From NCBI RefSeq assembly GCF_030373185.1, contig NZ_JAUCZH010000004.1, forward strand, positions 1 through 64,000: a stretch of 64,000 nucleotides of DNA, written 5' to 3'. Under the pieces are notes generated by a model. The model did not search any database. It was not told the DNA's origin and saw only the letters and a program-made list of their open reading frames with translations. Source of the DNA: Tabrizicola sp. GTDB taxonomy: Bacteria; Pseudomonadota; Alphaproteobacteria; Rhodobacterales; Rhodobacteraceae. The position numbers were made by a program, and so were the translations under genes. Every line of letters begins with the position of its first letter. Position 1 is the stretch's first letter. Positions 62,205 to 64,000 of this stretch are shown in pieces.

Positions 62205-63848
62205 TTATCCCTGCAACAGCGCACGGGCCGCCGCGCGCGCTGCATCCGAGACGGTGTCACCGGCCAGCATCCGCGCAATTTCCTCGACCCGCTCGGACGC
62301 GGCAAGGGCGGTGACGGTTGACAGCGTCTGGTCCGCGACCACCCGCTTTTCCACCCGCCAATGCCGCGCACCAAAGGCCGCGACTTGCGGCGAATGGGTC
62401 ACCACAAGCACTTGCGCCCCGGTGGCCAGCGCCTGCAACCGCCGACCCACGGCATCGGCCGTCGCCCCGCCGACCCCGCGGTCAATCTCGTCGAAGATCA
62501 GGGTCTGGCCGGGGCTGTCGCCCGTCAGGCAGACCTTCAGCGCAAGCAGGAACCGGCTCAGCTCGCCGCCCGAAGCGATCCGGTTCAGCGGACCGGAAGA
62601 CGCGCCGGGGTTGGTGGCAACCGTAAAGGTCACCGCATCCATGCCATCCGGCCCGGGTTCTGCGGGCGCGAACTCGGTAACAAAGACCGCCCGTTCCATC
62701 TTCAGCGGGGCCAGTTCCGCCGCCATGGCCGCATCAAGCCGCCCGGCCGCGTCACGCCGGACACTTGTCACCCGCGCGGCTTCGGCCTTGAAGGTCACAT
62801 CGGCCTCGGCCACCGCCTTTTGCAGCCGGGAAATTCCTGCGGCCCCACCGTCGATCGCCGCCAGACGCGCCCGCAAGCCATCGGCAAACCCGCCCAGATC
62901 ATCGGCCAGTACGCCATGCTTGCGCGCCAAGGCACGGATCGCGAACAGGCGTTCCTCGACCTGCTCCAGTTCACCGGGGTCAAAGTCCAGGGCCTCCAGC
63001 GCGACCTCGACGCCTTGCTGGGCTTCCCCCAGTTCGATCAGCGCCCGATTGAGCGCGGCAAGGGCCGGGTCAAGCCGCCCCTCGGCCTTGTCGGCGGCCC
63101 CTTCCAGCCAGCGCAGCGCATCGCGCATCCGGCCTTCGGCGCCCGCGTCCGACAAGGCGGCATGGCCCTTGGCCACATCTTCCCGAATCCGCGCGGCCCC
63201 CTGCATCAGGCGACGGCGCGCATCCAGCGCCGCGTCTTCGCCAGCTTCCGGGCTCAGCTTGTCCAGTTCGCCAACCGCATGGCGCAGGAATTCCTCTTCC
63301 GCGGCAGCCCGTTCCAGCATCGCCTCGGCCTCGGCCAAGGCGGCCCGCGCTGTCCGGCGGGCAGCCCAGGCCGCGCGCAAAGGGGCAAGGTCCAGTCCGG
63401 CATAGGCATCCAGAAGGGCGCGGTGGCCGCGCGGGTTCAAAAGGCCCCGATCATCATGCTGGCCGTGAAGCTCTACCAGATGCTCCGAAAGATCGCGCAG
63501 CACCTCGCCCGAGACGCGGCGGTCATTCACCCAGGCTGTCTTGCGACCATCCGCGAAGTTGACTCGGCGCAGGATCAACTCGCCCTCAGTGTCGATCCCG
63601 GCTTCCGACAGCACCTTGCGCGCGGCATGGCCAGCCGGCAGATCGAAGACCGCCGTCACCTCGCCTTGCGTTGCCCCTTGGCGGACAAGTTCCGCCCTGC
63701 CCCGCCAGCCCAGGACAAAACCCAGGGCATCGAGCAGGATCGACTTGCCTGCCCCTGTCTCACCGGTGAGCACATTGAGTCCGGCGCCAAGGTCCAGCGT
63801 CAGCCGATCAATGATCAGCACATCACGGATATCAAGACTTCGAAGCAT
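62205..63848 (-). CDS. recN: DNA repair protein RecN
   Basis: A 547-residue SMC-like ATPase for double-strand break repair. Walker A GETGAGKSILLDALG near residue 30, a central coiled coil (about 150-360), signature ASGGELSRFLLALK and Walker B TLIFDEIDRGVGG near the C-terminus. All motifs are intact. The start is at 63848 (MLRSLDIRDVLIID) rather than 63878. The gene follows, on the minus strand, an unidentified gene cut by the window edge. Confidence 0.95.
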   Translation of the reverse strand: MLRSLDIRDVLIIDRLTLDLGAGLNVLTGETGAGKSILLDALGFVLGWRGRAELVRQGATQGEVTAVFDLPAGHAARKVLSEAGIDTEGELILRRVNFADGRKTAWVNDRRVSGEVLRDLSEHLVELHGQHDDRGLLNPRGHRALLDAYAGLDLAPLRAAWAARRTARAALAEAEAMLERAAAEEEFLRHAVGELDKLSPEAGEDAALDARRRLMQGAARIREDVAKGHAALSDAGAEGRMRDALRWLEGAADKAEGRLDPALAALNRALIELGEAQQGVEVALEALDFDPGELEQVEERLFAIRALARKHGVLADDLGGFADGLRARLAAIDGGAAGISRLQKAVAEADVTFKAEAARVTSVRRDAAGRLDAAMAAELAPLKMERAVFVTEFAPAEPGPDGMDAVTFTVATNPGASSGPLNRIASGGELSRFLLALKVCLTGDSPGQTLIFDEIDRGVGGATADAVGRRLQALATGAQVLVVTHSPQVAAFGARHWRVEKRVVADQTLSTVTALAASERVEEIARMLAGDTVSDAARAAARALLQG

Positions 63849-63887
63849 CTGGCCTGCCTGCGGGGTGCGCGCCTGCACGCACCATCC

Positions 63888-64000
63888 CTACAACCACTCG
63901 CCCCGGACCATCTGGCGATAGACCTGACGCAGCCAGCTTTCGCCCTTTGCCTCGGGTGACAGTCCCTTGCCCTTCAGCAGGCGGAAGCTGTCATCGTAGA
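63888..64000 (-). CDS. 3' end of an unidentified gene (partial)
   Basis: Thirty-six residues are readable (YDDSFRLLKGKGLSPEAKGE...VYRQMVRGEWL) before a TAG at 63888-63890. The rest lies beyond the window. It is on the same strand as recN, 39 bp upstream of it. In Rhodobacterales bamD often precedes recN, but I cannot match this tail to BamD and leave it unnamed. Confidence 0.6.
   Translation of the reverse strand, partial: YDDSFRLLKGKGLSPEAKGESWLRQVYRQMVRGEWL

Noticed and set aside
1-64000. CRISPR arrays, insertion sequences or prophage genes
   Set aside because: No evenly spaced repeats, transposases, integrases or phage structural genes were found on reading the sequence and ORF track.

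Overview
The window is high-GC DNA from an alphaproteobacterium, most likely a Rhodobacterales/Rhodobacteraceae member. The support is a circularly permuted two-piece tmRNA gene with an ANDN-type tag, an F1-ATPase zeta subunit (DUF1476), a TrgA/TrgB tellurite pair, an alpha-type SspB, DUF1194, DUF1638 and DUF4169 proteins, a Zn/corrinoid betaine-methyltransferase cluster, COX15-type heme A synthase, and a short GC-rich intergenic repeat of a kind I associate with this group. I see no prophage, insertion sequence, CRISPR array or tRNA gene. This looks like ordinary chromosome with accessory catabolic islands.

Layout. 0.3-7.5 kb: amidohydrolase, agmatinase-type ureohydrolase, bactofilin, then heme A synthase, M32 carboxypeptidase and an MFS permease joined by overlapping start/stop codons. 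7.6-10 kb: SpuC-like class III aminotransferase and an FCD-type GntR regulator. 10-24 kb: a glycoside-utilisation locus. The minus strand carries a sugar ABC transporter (binding protein, two permeases, ATPase), a GH2 beta-mannosidase-like enzyme, a TIM-barrel epimerase, a Gfo/Idh/MocA oxidoreductase and GH43. The plus strand carries a LacI regulator, a second epimerase and a second oxidoreductase. Two LacI-type operators lie in the divergent gap. 24-28 kb: trgB, trgA, a cyclopropane-fatty-acid-synthase-like methyltransferase and a photolyase form a stress cluster.

28-38 kb: a class V aminotransferase divergent from a stand-alone polyamine-type binding protein with a strong terminator; permuted ssrA; a DUF1194 VWA protein; chrB-like and chrA; sspB; a PmtA-like methyltransferase; fumC; and several small proteins. 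37-42 kb: DUF1638, a 52-residue membrane protein missing from the ORF track, a corrinoid protein, a PA0069-type radical SAM protein and a betaine-homocysteine-type methyltransferase (one-carbon/B12 chemistry), then the ATPase zeta subunit. 42-43 kb: purC and purS; purQ lies about 16.5 kb away on the other strand. 43-49.6 kb: TctD/TctE two-component system, a divergent periplasmic binding protein, and the TctCBA tricarboxylate transporter. 49.6-53 kb: cytochrome P450 overlapping a membrane-anchored alpha/beta hydrolase, CcdA, TusA-like protein. 53-64 kb: RNase E, a DctB/DctD-like pair whose regulator lacks the GAFTGA loop, purQ, a GlcD-type oxidase, a DUF1127 protein, recN, and the tail of an unidentified gene.

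The points most worth following up are: the paired oxidoreductase/epimerase sets around one glycoside transporter, which could be an oxidative (3-keto) glycoside-cleavage route; a shared TTTGATCAAA motif linking the aminotransferase, the GntR gene and the polyamine binding protein; the GAFTGA-less DctD; a candidate periplasmic third component of TctDE; and the P450/hydrolase pair of unknown substrate. I found no single system that I can call wholly new.
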